DNA of 29,312 nucleotides. Origin: a virus. Within the stretch, counting starts at the first letter, position 1, and each line of letters opens with the position of its first letter. The stretch spans positions 1 to 29,312 of the IMG/VR virus record IMGVR_UViG_3300010885_019221; one strand, written 5' to 3'. The translations under genes and the position numbers were made by a program. Under the pieces are notes generated by a model. It saw nothing but the letters and a program-made list of their open reading frames with translations. It did no database searches and was not told the origin of the DNA. Positions 12,514 to 20,669 of the stretch are shown here, piece after piece.

Positions 12514-12796
12514 CTGTCTTTTTTCGCCTACTCTTTTTGGGTCTTAATATTCCCTTTAAATTTTCTATAGGTAAGGATCGGAATGTTCCTGCGCCAATTT
12601 CCATGCAGTCTACCCACTGGATATTCTTTTCTATATGATGAACTAATCTGTGAAACTTAAAAGATCCACGCTCACCCTTGAACCTGATTACTTCTCCTGG
12701 TTTAATGATATCCTTCTTGAATGGTAACTCATAGTAACACACAATTTTATCATTTTGAAAATACGGAGTATAATCAATTTTAGATTTCTTAGCCAT
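12506..12796 (-). CDS. hypothetical phage protein, 96 aa
   Basis: A compact beta-rich basic protein. GEVIRFKGERGSFKFHRLVHH is followed by WVDCMEIGAG and a basic end (RPKKSRRKKTDV). This pattern turns up next to terminase genes in other actinophages but has no known role to me. Its ATG is directly after the FmdB-like gene stop (TAGATG) and it overlaps the next gene by 8 bp. The basic tail could bind DNA, for example at the packaging site. Confidence 0.65.
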   Translation of the reverse strand: MAKKSKIDYTPYFQNDKIVCYYELPFKKDIIKPGEVIRFKGERGSFKFHRLVHHIEKNIQWVDCMEIGAGTFRSLPIENLKGILRPKKSRRKKTDV

Positions 12797-12970
12797 CTAT
12801 CCTCCAGTTTTATAAAATCCAGGACCCTTAAAAGTTACTCCGACTGGAGTAAAAATTCTTACAACTTGACCACCACATTCTTCACAAAGTTCGGGATGCG
12901 GTTCAGTAATCTTCTTTTCTAACTCAAATTCATTACTACAATCTTTGCAAGTATAGTCATACTTTGGCAT
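12797..12970 (-). CDS. FmdB-family zinc ribbon protein, 57 aa
   Basis: MPKYDYTCKDCSNEFE opens with the MPxYxYxC pattern of FmdB-type regulatory zinc ribbons. C8 and C11 with C29 and C32 form the four-cysteine site, and the end FKGPGFYKTGG matches the family's GSGFYxTD tail. The family is thought to bind zinc and perhaps regulate transcription, with uncertain partners. The start at 12970 follows a GGAAGGA Shine-Dalgarno; the stop abuts the next start. A promoter lies at 12992-13020. It leads into the packaging genes. Confidence 0.88.
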   Translation of the reverse strand: MPKYDYTCKDCSNEFELEKKITEPHPELCEECGGQVVRIFTPVGVTFKGPGFYKTGG

Positions 12971-12991
12971 TGTATTCCTTCCTACTCTTCT

Positions 12992-13020
12992 ATTATACCA
13001 TTATTCTTCAATATTTTCAA
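12992..13020 (-). promoter_or_regulatory. promoter of the FmdB-terminase operon
   Basis: -35 TTGAAA (13020-13015), 17-bp spacer, -10 TATAAT (12997-12992) with an upstream TGG (extended -10). The -35 lies in the last codons of the Nmad1-like gene. The leader is about 15-16 nt and contains a good Shine-Dalgarno, so this is a leadered start. Confidence 0.82.
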
Positions 13021-13315
13021 TGGCAATTTTTAGAAGGATCAGATAACCAATGGTATCATCTACTGCATCTTTCATTCCCTCATTAGCATAAGACTGATTA
13101 TTCTTAATTCTATTTAACTTATCATCAATTCTTGCTGACAACTGCTCCACTGCTGAACCTTTGGCAAAGATACCGTTTGGATGTAGTGCTGAATCTCCAT
13201 ATGAAATATTCTTTTCAATTAGCATACGAGTAACCTCAAGTGCTGCCTTTAAGATTGGTGCTCCTGATGGGGCTTCTTCTGCTAATTTAACAATACTATT
13301 AATTTCTTTTTGCAT
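13001..13315 (-). CDS. Nmad1/DUF1599-like protein, 104 aa
   Basis: The segment [40 protein letters not shown], followed by [18 protein letters not shown], matches the DUF1599 (nucleotide-modification-associated domain 1) pattern, an all-helical module related to MazG-type folds. In phages, such genes sit with hypermodified-base enzymes, but no modification enzyme other than the IMPDH-like gene is visible here. It overlaps the IMPDH-like gene by 17 bp, so it is translationally linked. Family assignment is moderate. Confidence 0.65.
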   Translation of the reverse strand: MQKEINSIVKLAEEAPSGAPILKAALEVTRMLIEKNISYGDSALHPNGIFAKGSAVEQLSARIDDKLNRIKNNQSYANEGMKDAVDDTIGYLILLKIAIENIEE

Positions 13316-14333
13316 GTGGCTTACTCTCTCCTAAACTTGAATGTGTTACTTTAATAAATTCTGATTCTTTGTGGAATTGTTCTAGATTATGTGCTCCAGA
13401 ATATGACAAGGCACTACCAAGTCCACCAGACAATTCATCTAAAACATCCTTTACTGAACCACGATATGGCACAAATGTTTTAATTCCTTCAACTACAGAC
13501 ACAATTCCACGACCATTCTCTTGCGCCTCTTTTGAAGCCATCCCACGAAAACTTTTGTATCCATCAATCAAGTTACCTGGAGATTCATCTGTTCCTGCAA
13601 GCATAGATCCGACCATTACAGCATTTGCACCTGCTGCAAGAGCCTTAGCAGCATCTCCTGAATTTCTAATTCCACCGTCTGCAATAATAGATGCCCCATC
13701 AGAATAATTAATTCTCTCTCTAATGTCCATTATGGATGCTAGTGTTGGCATTCCATGACCAGAAACAATTCGGGTAGTACATACTGACCCACCACCAATT
13801 CCCACACGGATAGAATCTGCACCTGCATCCTGAAGCCTTGCAAATCCTTCATATGTAGAAACATTACCAGCCATGATGTGAATTGAATTACTTAAAGTTC
13901 TACGAATCTTTTTTACTGCTTCAATAGCATATTCACTGTGACCATTTGCAGTATCGATTAAGATTACTGATGCTCCTGCAAACGCTAGTTGCCATGCTTC
14001 AGATAAAAATTCTCCAGTTGCACCAACTGCTACACCACAAATTGCTCTGTCGTGTGCCTTAACCATTTTAACCTGACGAATTCTTTCCTCTAAGGTATTG
14101 TACCTATGAATAATCCCTAAGCCACCATTTTTTCTAGTTGCTACTGCAAGTTCATATTCACATACGGTATCCATAGGTGCTGCAATTACTGGAACTTTTA
14201 GTCCAATTCCTCGGCTTCCATTACCAATAGAAGTGTTTAATCTGACATCTTTTCTACTAGAAACATCTGAGTTTTGTGGCACAAGAAGGATATCATCAAA
14301 GCATAACTGCTCTGAATCTTTATATAATTTCAT
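13299..14333 (-). CDS. IMP dehydrogenase / GMP reductase
   Basis: 344 aa, a TIM barrel with no CBS domains. The N-terminus [18 protein letters not shown] is the family's signature. The catalytic loop [11 protein letters not shown] puts the nucleophile at C185. [31 protein letters not shown] is the phosphate-binding region, and [27 protein letters not shown] is the flap region. IMP dehydrogenase makes XMP with NAD, and GMP reductase turns GMP to IMP; CBS-free length alone does not decide between them. The reaction changes the guanine pool, useful for DNA synthesis or base modification. Its ATG abuts the previous stop. Confidence 0.88.
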   Translation of the reverse strand: MKLYKDSEQLCFDDILLVPQNSDVSSRKDVRLNTSIGNGSRGIGLKVPVIAAPMDTVCEYELAVATRKNGGLGIIHRYNTLEERIRQVKMVKAHDRAICGVAVGATGEFLSEAWQLAFAGASVILIDTANGHSEYAIEAVKKIRRTLSNSIHIMAGNVSTYEGFARLQDAGADSIRVGIGGGSVCTTRIVSGHGMPTLASIMDIRERINYSDGASIIADGGIRNSGDAAKALAAGANAVMVGSMLAGTDESPGNLIDGYKSFRGMASKEAQENGRGIVSVVEGIKTFVPYRGSVKDVLDELSGGLGSALSYSGAHNLEQFHKESEFIKVTHSSLGESKPHAKRN

Positions 14334-14981
14334 TTACCAATCCCAAATATCTTTAGTCTCATCATTAAATGGTCTTTCAAATACCTCTTGTCCAGGTTGA
14401 CCGCCCCATTTACGAATAAAATACTCTCTAAGTTGTCCAAATTGTTCACCACTGCAGTTAGGATTTGCTGGATCAGCATTTTGAGTAGCAGAACCAACAT
14501 GCCAAGCAACAGCATGTCTAGCAACATACCCTTTTGCTCCCACTAAATTCATTCTCCTATGCATGTCATTATCCTCAAAATACGCTGGGAAAAAGTTTTC
14601 ATCAAAGGATCCACAATTATTAATTAATTTTGGAATATTAATTCCGAAACAGAAGAAGTCTGCTCCAGGAACATATCTTTCATCTCCCTTAAACCACATA
14701 TTTTGATTCGCTGATACCAATGTTGCATCAGTTTCTTTTAAAATACTATAAATTTCTTCAATAGCACCTTTCTCAAAGGTTACATCATCATTAGTAATAA
14801 TTGCATATTCATATCCGTCTGCTAAAGCCCTACGCATACCTTCGTTCCATGCACCAGAAACACCTGTATTATGAACATAATTATCAATTACATATGGTCT
14901 AACATCACAATCAACTGAATACATTAAACGAGTAAATAAATCAAATCTACTAAGTACTGGAATAATTAAAGCGATTGTCAT
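14334..14981 (-). CDS. glycosyltransferase, GT-A fold (family 2-like)
   Basis: 215 aa from the ATG at 14981, which overlaps the dehydratase stop (ATGA); an upstream ATG at 14993 would only lengthen the overlap. ALIIPVLSR begins the fold, SGAWNEGMRRAL is the usual helix after a sugar-nucleotide loop, ITNDDVTF is the DxD-type motif, and FFPAYFEDNDMHRRMNL is the acceptor region (EDxD), typical of GT2 enzymes. There is no membrane segment, so it acts in the cytosol. Donor and acceptor cannot be read. It is the last gene of the sugar cassette. Confidence 0.85.
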   Translation of the reverse strand: MTIALIIPVLSRFDLFTRLMYSVDCDVRPYVIDNYVHNTGVSGAWNEGMRRALADGYEYAIITNDDVTFEKGAIEEIYSILKETDATLVSANQNMWFKGDERYVPGADFFCFGINIPKLINNCGSFDENFFPAYFEDNDMHRRMNLVGAKGYVARHAVAWHVGSATQNADPANPNCSGEQFGQLREYFIRKWGGQPGQEVFERPFNDETKDIWDW

Positions 14982-15988
14982 AGGTTTAACCATTCTGGAT
15001 TAGCCATTGTCCATTCAACAGTTTTTTGGATAGATTCCTTTAAAGGAATTGGCAACTTCCAACCTGTATCGGTAATTTTTTTACCATCAAGCGCATAGCG
15101 GAGATCGTGCCCTGGGCGAGAGGAATGGAAGTCTTCTAGTTCATAATTAAGTGGTTTTCCTACTGCTTCTGCAATCATTTGAGCCATCTCAAGATTATCT
15201 ACTTCACGCTCACCTACAATATGAAAACGCTCTGGCATATCTGCTTCTCCGTAAAGAGGAAAATGTTGATTAAGAACATGAAGTAATCCATCAGCCTGAT
15301 TTCTAGCGTGTAAATAGAATCTACTACCAACTTGACCCTCTGGAGAAGCATGAATCTTCATCAGATCTCCATTGATAACCTTTTTAATTACCATTGGCAT
15401 AAATTTTTCTGGATCTTGAGTTTCACCAATAATATTCATTGTATTAGTAATAGCCAAAGGTATTCCGTATGTGCGCCAGTACGAGAATGCAATATCCTCC
15501 TGCGCTGCTTTAGAAGCAGAATAAGGATTACTTGGGAAATGCTGATCTACCCATTCACGATGTGCATAACCTGCTGGGGCTGGACCGTATACCTCATCAG
15601 TTGATACCTGCAAAAACTTTTCTGGCTGTGCAATTCTAGCCCAATCAAGTAAGTGACACATCAGAGAGACATTATTTATAATAAACGGAGCAGGATACTC
15701 AATGCTACGATCTACATGACTTTCTGATGCAACATTAATTACATAATCAATTTTACCAAATTCATTAGCAGTAACTGCTGAAATTGGTGCGGTAAAGTCA
15801 CATCTAAGCACCTTAATACGCTTATAAGCATCTGGAATATCATCACAGGCTACCCGAATTCTATCTGTAAGCCCCTTATGGGTAAATGTTGTTGGGCATA
15901 CTACAAACCAATCTGTATTGACAAGGATATGTCGTAGCACATGGCTTCCAACAAATCCTGATGCACCTGTTAAAAGTACTCTTTTCAC
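14978..15988 (-). CDS. rmlB: dTDP-glucose 4,6-dehydratase-like (RmlB family)
   Basis: 336 aa from a GTG at 15988; a longer frame begins at a TTG at 16000 but GGAG lies 6 nt before the GTG, and the GTG overlaps the previous stop. Short-chain dehydrogenase fold: GASGFVGSH NAD-binding turn, STDEVYG with the active-site Asp and Glu, YSASK (YxxxK), and a C-terminal SRPGHDLRYALDGKKI close to RmlB's DRPGHDxRYA. Such enzymes convert NDP-glucose to NDP-4-keto-6-deoxyglucose. Together with a DegT aminotransferase and a GNAT, it fits a pathway to an acetylated amino-6-deoxy sugar. Confidence 0.85.
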   Translation of the reverse strand: MKRVLLTGASGFVGSHVLRHILVNTDWFVVCPTTFTHKGLTDRIRVACDDIPDAYKRIKVLRCDFTAPISAVTANEFGKIDYVINVASESHVDRSIEYPAPFIINNVSLMCHLLDWARIAQPEKFLQVSTDEVYGPAPAGYAHREWVDQHFPSNPYSASKAAQEDIAFSYWRTYGIPLAITNTMNIIGETQDPEKFMPMVIKKVINGDLMKIHASPEGQVGSRFYLHARNQADGLLHVLNQHFPLYGEADMPERFHIVGEREVDNLEMAQMIAEAVGKPLNYELEDFHSSRPGHDLRYALDGKKITDTGWKLPIPLKESIQKTVEWTMANPEWLNL

Positions 15989-17064
15989 TAAATTCTCCAA
16001 TTCTTTATTATACTAATAATACTATTTATTTCTTTATCTGTCAACCACCAGCCGACAGGAATATTTAATTGATTTTTATTAAAATGATTTAATCCTAAGA
16101 GTTCTTCTTCCTTGAAGTTAATCATACAGGTATTTTGATCATTTCTATGATGGGCTGGGCTAGAAACAACATCATTGTCAGAAAGATATTTGATAAACTC
16201 ATCCCTATCTATCCCATTAAGAACAATAGGAAATATCCAGTATGAACATGTTTCATCAAATGGGATAACTGTTATATGTTCTAAGTTTGAAAGTTCTTCG
16301 CAAAACTTTTTAGCATTTATTCTACTTTTATTTACAGAGTCATTTGCCAACTTAACATTTGCCAGACCAATAGATGCAGATACATCATTCATATGATACT
16401 TAAATCCAGCCCTCTTGATATCTTGTTTATACCTAAAACTTTCATTGCTAGTTCTATCTAATCCAAACCACCTTAAATTTCTAGCCTCTTTGTCTTTATC
16501 TTCAGGACATATTAATGCCCCTCCATCTGATGTAGTTAAAAATTTAATGGCTTGAAAACTATAGCAAATATAGTCTCCACGCTCAACATTTTCTGGAAGG
16601 CTACCCCAACAATGTGCTGCATCCTCAATGACTGGAATACCAAAAGATTTTAACTCTTTATAATCAGGTAATCTTCCAGCCCAATCCACAGCAATAATAG
16701 CCTTAGTTTTTTCTGTAATTAATTTTTTAACACTATTAATATCAATTAATCCAGTTACTGGGTCTACATCAGCCCATCTGATTTTTGCTCCACGATGAAT
16801 TGCTCCAATTTGTGTGGCAAAGCAGGTCATTGGTGTTGAAATTACTTCATCTCCAGGGTTAACATTACATAATTCTACTGCTAAATCAATAGCACTTGTT
16901 CCAGAATTAACTGTAACGGGTCTTGTTTTTGTTTTAAGAGTTTCCCAAAGTAGATCTTCAAATTCTTCTACTTTTTCTCCTTGAGCAACATACCCAGATT
17001 TTAAGACGGGGGAAATGAAATCCACGACATCATCTGACATAGTTACTTTAAATAAATCTATCAT
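15988..17064 (-). CDS. DegT/DnrJ/EryC1 sugar aminotransferase
   Basis: 358 aa PLP enzyme of the DegT class. TVNSGTSAIDLA is the cofactor phosphate region, VIEDAAH (about 146-151) the aspartate contact, and CYSFQAIKFLTTSDGGAL holds the Schiff-base K174. The substrate would be a keto sugar nucleotide, such as the product of the RmlB-like enzyme. The start overlaps the glycosyltransferase stop (ATGA) and the stop abuts the dehydratase start. A TTGACA-N17-TATTAT promoter sits in its last codons. Glutamate or glutamine as amino donor is expected from the family. Confidence 0.9.
   Translation of the reverse strand: MIDLFKVTMSDDVVDFISPVLKSGYVAQGEKVEEFEDLLWETLKTKTRPVTVNSGTSAIDLAVELCNVNPGDEVISTPMTCFATQIGAIHRGAKIRWADVDPVTGLIDINSVKKLITEKTKAIIAVDWAGRLPDYKELKSFGIPVIEDAAHCWGSLPENVERGDYICYSFQAIKFLTTSDGGALICPEDKDKEARNLRWFGLDRTSNESFRYKQDIKRAGFKYHMNDVSASIGLANVKLANDSVNKSRINAKKFCEELSNLEHITVIPFDETCSYWIFPIVLNGIDRDEFIKYLSDNDVVSSPAHHRNDQNTCMINFKEEELLGLNHFNKNQLNIPVGWWLTDKEINSIISIIKNWRI
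16016..16044 (-). promoter_or_regulatory. probable promoter of the dehydratase gene, inside the aminotransferase gene
   Basis: -35 TTGACA (16044-16039), 17-bp spacer, -10 TATTAT (16021-16016). It lies in the codons for WWLTDKEINS near the end of the aminotransferase gene. The start would be near 16009, giving a leader of about 21 nt with GGAG. No extended -10 is present. Confidence 0.5.
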
Positions 17065-17771
17065 GTTATATCCTTTATATCATACAGGTCATGGTTTCTA
17101 TTTCCCATTTGGTCAAAATGTACACCTTTATACTGTGCAATTGTACCATTATAAGTACAATTACCAAAAGCAAAGAACATAGAGTTGTAAATTGCTGCAT
17201 CTAAATCTGTAGTCTTTGGTGCAGGAAAAATAATATTATTTTCCTTAACTTTATTAATTCTCCATGAAACTTGACTAGCATCTACATTGCAAACTGGATT
17301 TATTTCTTCTGTTTTGTTTAAGGGAGAATTTTTATTTAAACTTAAAGACTCAAAATTCGTAAAACTATTAGGATCAAAAACTGAAACATGACCATAAGAA
17401 TAATTAACTAATTCATTAACAGAATAATATTCAACTAATTTTTCTAAATATTCTGGGTATAATGCATCATCATCACATAGCATTATTGCTATATCAGCAT
17501 CTGAGTCATACAAGGCTTCATTCCAAAATGTTCCAAACATGCTGCCACCATTATTAATTTTATCTTCAGGTGTGTCGTGTGTATTATAAAATTTAATTTT
17601 TTCTAAATCATCTGATAAAATAGTCTTAACTATTTCTTCTCCAGACATCACGCTTCCATCATCTACAAAGGCAAGTTCCCAATTTTTATATGATTGATTC
17701 TTAATTGATATTAAAGGAATTTCAACCATCTTGGGTCTATTACAATAAGCCATTAAAATTAATATTTTCAT
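17061..17771 (-). CDS. glycosyltransferase family 2-like
   Basis: 236 aa. ILILMAYCNRPKM begins the fold, ISIKNQSYKNWELAFVDDGS (with the family's VDDGS near residue 38) binds the nucleotide, and IMLCDDDALYPEYLEKLVEY supplies the metal-binding aspartates. No membrane segment. GT2 enzymes make beta-linked sugar chains on surface polymers or on protein. Start and stop couple with the flanking genes (TAATG and ATGA), in the middle of the sugar cassette. Acceptor unknown. Confidence 0.85.
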   Translation of the reverse strand: MKILILMAYCNRPKMVEIPLISIKNQSYKNWELAFVDDGSVMSGEEIVKTILSDDLEKIKFYNTHDTPEDKINNGGSMFGTFWNEALYDSDADIAIMLCDDDALYPEYLEKLVEYYSVNELVNYSYGHVSVFDPNSFTNFESLSLNKNSPLNKTEEINPVCNVDASQVSWRINKVKENNIIFPAPKTTDLDAAIYNSMFFAFGNCTYNGTIAQYKGVHFDQMGNRNHDLYDIKDIT

Positions 17772-18460
17772 TATTCTGCCCTTATCGGTTCTATTGGGGC
17801 TTTTATTTGTCCCCCATAAGTAATAATTTCAGAATTAAAATTTAAGAAAGGTTTTTCAAATTCCTCTGAAAGTTCTGTTAGTTTTAAGCCCAAAGAATCG
17901 AATAGGGATAGAAAATTTACTTGAGACATTTCCGCATGACCATAACTATCTCCAGAATTTACATCAAAGACTCTACCATAAACTTCAAAAACTTTTTTAG
18001 CATTATTCCCAGGAAGTAATCCATTAGATATTGCTGCATGTAATGGACTTAAAAATAGTTTTGTGCAAACAAAGGATGTATCTTCTTTTACTTGATTGAT
18101 AAATGGAGTGTAAAAATCTTTTCTAGATGGAACATAATCATCTTCAATTAAAAAACTATAGTCATATTGATTAAAAATATTTAACATAAGGGCATGATTC
18201 CATCCTCCGTATGAATATCCAGAATTTTCTCTAAACATTGTCTCAACAGGAATATTTAATGTATATTCAGAAATTATTTGTTTTACATCCACCTCATCGT
18301 GAGTACTAGAAACATTAATAACTAGAGTTGCGTGGATAGGGGAATCACTATCTAGACTTTGTAAAAAATCAAGGTGCTTTTTTAAAAAGTAATGCTTATC
18401 TTGAAGGTTATTTATTCTCCTCTGCCCAAAATAAAAAACTGGTATATAGTTAACTTTCAT
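17771..18460 (-). CDS. glycosyltransferase-like protein
   Basis: 229 aa. Features of a GT-A fold: NINVSSTHDEVD after the first strand, RENSGYSYGGWNHAL (the loop-helix seen in GT2/GT-A enzymes), then SFLIEDDYVPSRKDF as a DxD-type motif. The C-terminal half is less like known enzymes. It could also be a related sugar-binding protein. It is the second gene of the sugar cassette after the acetyltransferase, with an 11-bp overlap. Function is inferred from the neighbours. Confidence 0.6.
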   Translation of the reverse strand: MKVNYIPVFYFGQRRINNLQDKHYFLKKHLDFLQSLDSDSPIHATLVINVSSTHDEVDVKQIISEYTLNIPVETMFRENSGYSYGGWNHALMLNIFNQYDYSFLIEDDYVPSRKDFYTPFINQVKEDTSFVCTKLFLSPLHAAISNGLLPGNNAKKVFEVYGRVFDVNSGDSYGHAEMSQVNFLSLFDSLGLKLTELSEEFEKPFLNFNSEIITYGGQIKAPIEPIRAE

Positions 18461-18896
18461 TTTCCCTTTTCATAAAATAAAGACTATCTGATTCTGCAGT
18501 CACAACAAACCCCATTTTTTCATATAGTTTAAAGGCTCTTGTATTTGTCTTTAAAACTTCTAACTTAATTTCTTTTTTCAGTTTATTTGACTCTAAACAT
18601 AAAGAGTTAAAAAGATTATACCCCAACCCCTTGTTGCGAAAATTTTCTATAAGTCCACCAGTTAATAAGCAATAATCTGATTCAATCCTAATTATTCCAT
18701 ATCCAATTTTATCTGTATCTTGCAGGAAAAGATATGGAATAAGTTTAGTTTTATCAATACTATTATACCACCTTTTTTGTTCCTCTGCCGTAATCACATT
18801 ATTATTTCTAGTCATAAAGTCACGACATTGATTTCTAATTAATCTTAAATCCTCAATGTCAGATAACTGAACCTCTATAAGAGAATAGGAAGTCAT
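18450..18896 (-). CDS. GNAT-family N-acetyltransferase
   Basis: 148 aa from the ATG at 18896, which overlaps the HTH gene stop (ATGA); a GTG three codons upstream is possible. The acetyl-CoA loop FRNKGLGYNLF fits the R/Q-x-x-G-x-G/A motif and ends before a helix; the segment KTNTRAFKLYEKMGFVV is the typical C-terminal hallmark. ITAEEQKRWYNS at the N-terminus is similar to acetyltransferases acting on amino sugars (PseH/WecD type). It probably acetylates the amino group made by the DegT-type enzyme; that is inference from context. Confidence 0.8.
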   Translation of the reverse strand: MTSYSLIEVQLSDIEDLRLIRNQCRDFMTRNNNVITAEEQKRWYNSIDKTKLIPYLFLQDTDKIGYGIIRIESDYCLLTGGLIENFRNKGLGYNLFNSLCLESNKLKKEIKLEVLKTNTRAFKLYEKMGFVVTAESDSLYFMKRENES

Positions 18897-19057
18897 TTTG
18901 TCCACTTTCTTTGATTCTTAATTAAACCATATTTTTCTAAAGCCCTTTGAATAGTCATATGACTACATCCAGCCTCTTTAGCCATGTCAATAACTGTCTT
19001 TTTTTCATTTACATATCGTTTAACTAACCATAATTTTGAATCGTATAACTTACTCAT
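18893..19057 (-). CDS. small HTH DNA-binding protein, 54 aa, leaderless
   Basis: MSKLYDSKLWLVKRYVNEKKTVIDMAKEAGCSHMTIQRALEKYGLIK shows a helix-turn-helix: TVIDMAKEAGC, then SHMTIQRALEKYG as recognition helix, like homeodomain-like HTH proteins. It probably regulates the cassette after it. ATG (19057) lies exactly 6 nt after a TACAAT box without Shine-Dalgarno, so it is leaderless. Its stop overlaps the GNAT start (ATGA). It was too short to be caught by a simple length filter but the promoter and coupling support it. Confidence 0.75.
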   Translation of the reverse strand: MSKLYDSKLWLVKRYVNEKKTVIDMAKEAGCSHMTIQRALEKYGLIKNQRKWTK

Positions 19058-19061
19058 CTAT

Positions 19062-19622
19062 CTATTGTACCAAATTCTTTACCGCATACCAAGCAATTCC
19101 TGCTGCATCTGCAACATTATCGCTGTTAGTTTTAACTCCCATATCAGAAACAAAGTCTAATGTCTTTTGTTTTCTCATTTCACGGATATGGTTTTTAATC
19201 CAATTATCTGATCGATCTGGATTATCTTTTCTTACCTGAGCCTTTTGAACATTTGTAAAATTTTTATTTCCAATGAAACTCTGCCAAGTAATCGGATGAA
19301 CTTCTACAACTTTAGCACCATTTTCAAGGAGTTCTCCCATAATTGCTCCAAAGATATAAGCCATTTTTAAACCAGTATTTGCTGATCTAACCATGACTGC
19401 TGCTTCAATAACAACAAATTCAACGCTGAAGCGGCTTCTAAGGGCTTTAATTTTTCTTTTGGCATCTAATATACGCTTATAAACATCAGATCCTTCAAAC
19501 TTTATTTCTCCATACTCAACAGGATTGTTCCCGTCAAAGATGCAATAGGCAATTGAATTGGTACTTGCATCAATTCCCATAACTCGTTTTGCTGAAGTTT
19601 TAGATAACTTTGCTAGGGACAA
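19062..19622 (-). CDS. RuvC-like Holliday junction resolvase
   Basis: 186 aa, RNase H fold. Catalytic acidic residues: D18 in VMGIDAST, E73 in VVIEAAV, and D168/D172 in SDNVADAAGIA. These match the order D...E...D,D of RuvC/poxvirus-type resolvases, which cut four-way junctions and are used in DNA packaging or recombination. The TTG at 19622 is chosen because AGGAG lies 8 nt upstream; the next ATG is at 19580. It overlaps the zinc protein by 23 bp. The -10 and -35 of the HTH promoter are inside its end. Confidence 0.8.
   Translation of the reverse strand: MSLAKLSKTSAKRVMGIDASTNSIAYCIFDGNNPVEYGEIKFEGSDVYKRILDAKRKIKALRSRFSVEFVVIEAAVMVRSANTGLKMAYIFGAIMGELLENGAKVVEVHPITWQSFIGNKNFTNVQKAQVRKDNPDRSDNWIKNHIREMRKQKTLDFVSDMGVKTNSDNVADAAGIAWYAVKNLVQ
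19064..19092 (-). promoter_or_regulatory. promoter for the leaderless HTH gene and sugar cassette
   Basis: -35 TTGGTA (19092-19087), 17-bp spacer, -10 TACAAT (19069-19064) with TGG upstream (extended -10). Exactly 6 nt separate the -10 from the ATG at 19057. It overlaps the end of the RuvC-like gene. -35 match is moderate. Confidence 0.65.
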
Positions 19623-19896
19623 TTCCTAATCTCCTAAACATTTCATCTTTTTCTTTTTTCTCTGCCTTGGCATCACAATTTCCACATACATTAGTTTCAT
19701 TATATCTACTTAATCTAGTAGAGCATCCACGGCTAGAACAAATTCTTTCTTTACCTGCAAGTCTAGCCTTTTTCTCATAATATGCTTCTTTAATTTTAAT
19801 GTTAGTTGCTGTACGACAACATTCATCAGAGCAATATTTTTGATTATGAGTTTTTGGATTAAAGTCATTATCGCAATCAACATAAGCACAAATCAT
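19600..19896 (-). CDS. zinc-finger protein, 98 aa
   Basis: Two cysteine clusters are visible. The first is MICAYVDCDNDF...KYCSDEC (C3, C8, C22, C26), the second CSSRGC...CGNC. These could each bind one zinc. A basic/helical segment (ATNIKIKEAYYEKKARLA) links them. The pattern resembles HNH-like or MYM-type DNA-binding proteins, but no catalytic HNH histidine is seen. It overlaps the nuclease gene (ATGA-type) and precedes the resolvase. A role in recombination is possible by context. Confidence 0.6.
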   Translation of the reverse strand: MICAYVDCDNDFNPKTHNQKYCSDECCRTATNIKIKEAYYEKKARLAGKERICSSRGCSTRLSRYNETNVCGNCDAKAEKKEKDEMFRRLGIVPSKVI

Positions 19897-20669
19897 TTTG
19901 GTGGCTCCAATGCTGAAATAATCACTTCACCTTCATTAGCATCTTTTGCCCAACAATCTTTCTTTACTGGACAATTCTTGCAAGCCCATTGAGATTTTGT
20001 GAATGCACGATTTGGAATTGTTTTATCTACATAAGCCTTATGAACTTCACGCAACCAATCAAATGTATCATCAATGATCTTTTTATTTCTTTCATTCATG
20101 TTTACAGGAATGACACAGAACTCCTGAGTATTCTTATTTTCATAGAATAAGAATCCTTGATCAGCCCCTTCAATCTTCATGTAAGTAAGAATTTGAAGAA
20201 GATGGTTTCCAGTGGCTTTCATGCCAGCCTGTTTGATAAGATAGTTTGCTTCATTGGTTGTCTTAATTTCACCAATTACCTCTTTGCCATCCCATTCAAG
20301 AATAACATCTGAGAACCCACGAATTGGGGGATCTTCACTCTTAATCTCACGCTCTTTTTCTTTTAATACTCCAGTCTTTTCAATGATTGTTTCAAGTCTT
20401 GTATGAGCATAAGTACCATTAAGCATATTAGCAATAGACATAGCATCATTGTTATCAGCAAAGTCTGCGCCATTAAATGCGATAAACCAATAACGAGCAC
20501 AATTTCCATGACCATATCCAATAGTAGATGGAGCAAATGTTACTTTTTTTGTTCCCTTACCGTCTCTTTTAGTAGACTCATAAGCCTGTTCTACCATCTT
20601 GGCAAATTCATTTGAGTCAAATCCCTCTGACTTTTTGAATTTTAAATTTCCTACAATTGATCTAGCCAT
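19893..20669 (-). CDS. Cas4-like PD-(D/E)XK exonuclease
   Basis: 258 aa. GFSDVILEW (D121), GEIKTT (E134, K136) and HLLQILTYM (Q159) form the PD-(D/E)XK RecB-type active site. Four cysteines, C57 in GHGNCARYW and C230, C233, C239 in the C-terminal CKNCPVKKDCW, match the Fe-S cluster layout of Cas4/AddB-type nucleases. It probably processes DNA ends for recombination together with RecA. No CRISPR array is present, so a phage-type use is favoured. The ATG overlaps the previous stop. Confidence 0.85.
   Translation of the reverse strand: MARSIVGNLKFKKSEGFDSNEFAKMVEQAYESTKRDGKGTKKVTFAPSTIGYGHGNCARYWFIAFNGADFADNNDAMSIANMLNGTYAHTRLETIIEKTGVLKEKEREIKSEDPPIRGFSDVILEWDGKEVIGEIKTTNEANYLIKQAGMKATGNHLLQILTYMKIEGADQGFLFYENKNTQEFCVIPVNMNERNKKIIDDTFDWLREVHKAYVDKTIPNRAFTKSQWACKNCPVKKDCWAKDANEGEVIISALEPPK

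Noticed and set aside
14330-14527. Leucine-rich frame inside the glycosyltransferase gene
   Set aside because: It is an off-frame reading of the GT gene; no ribosome site and it ends exactly at the gene boundary by chance.
18762-18770. TGG-TATAAT extended -10 within the GNAT gene
   Set aside because: The -35 position reads CGGCAG and the bases are explained by the codons for WYNSID.
19893-20669. Cas4-like gene as a sign of a CRISPR-Cas system
   Set aside because: No direct-repeat array, cas1 or cas2 in the window; phages often use Cas4/RecB-like nucleases in recombination.
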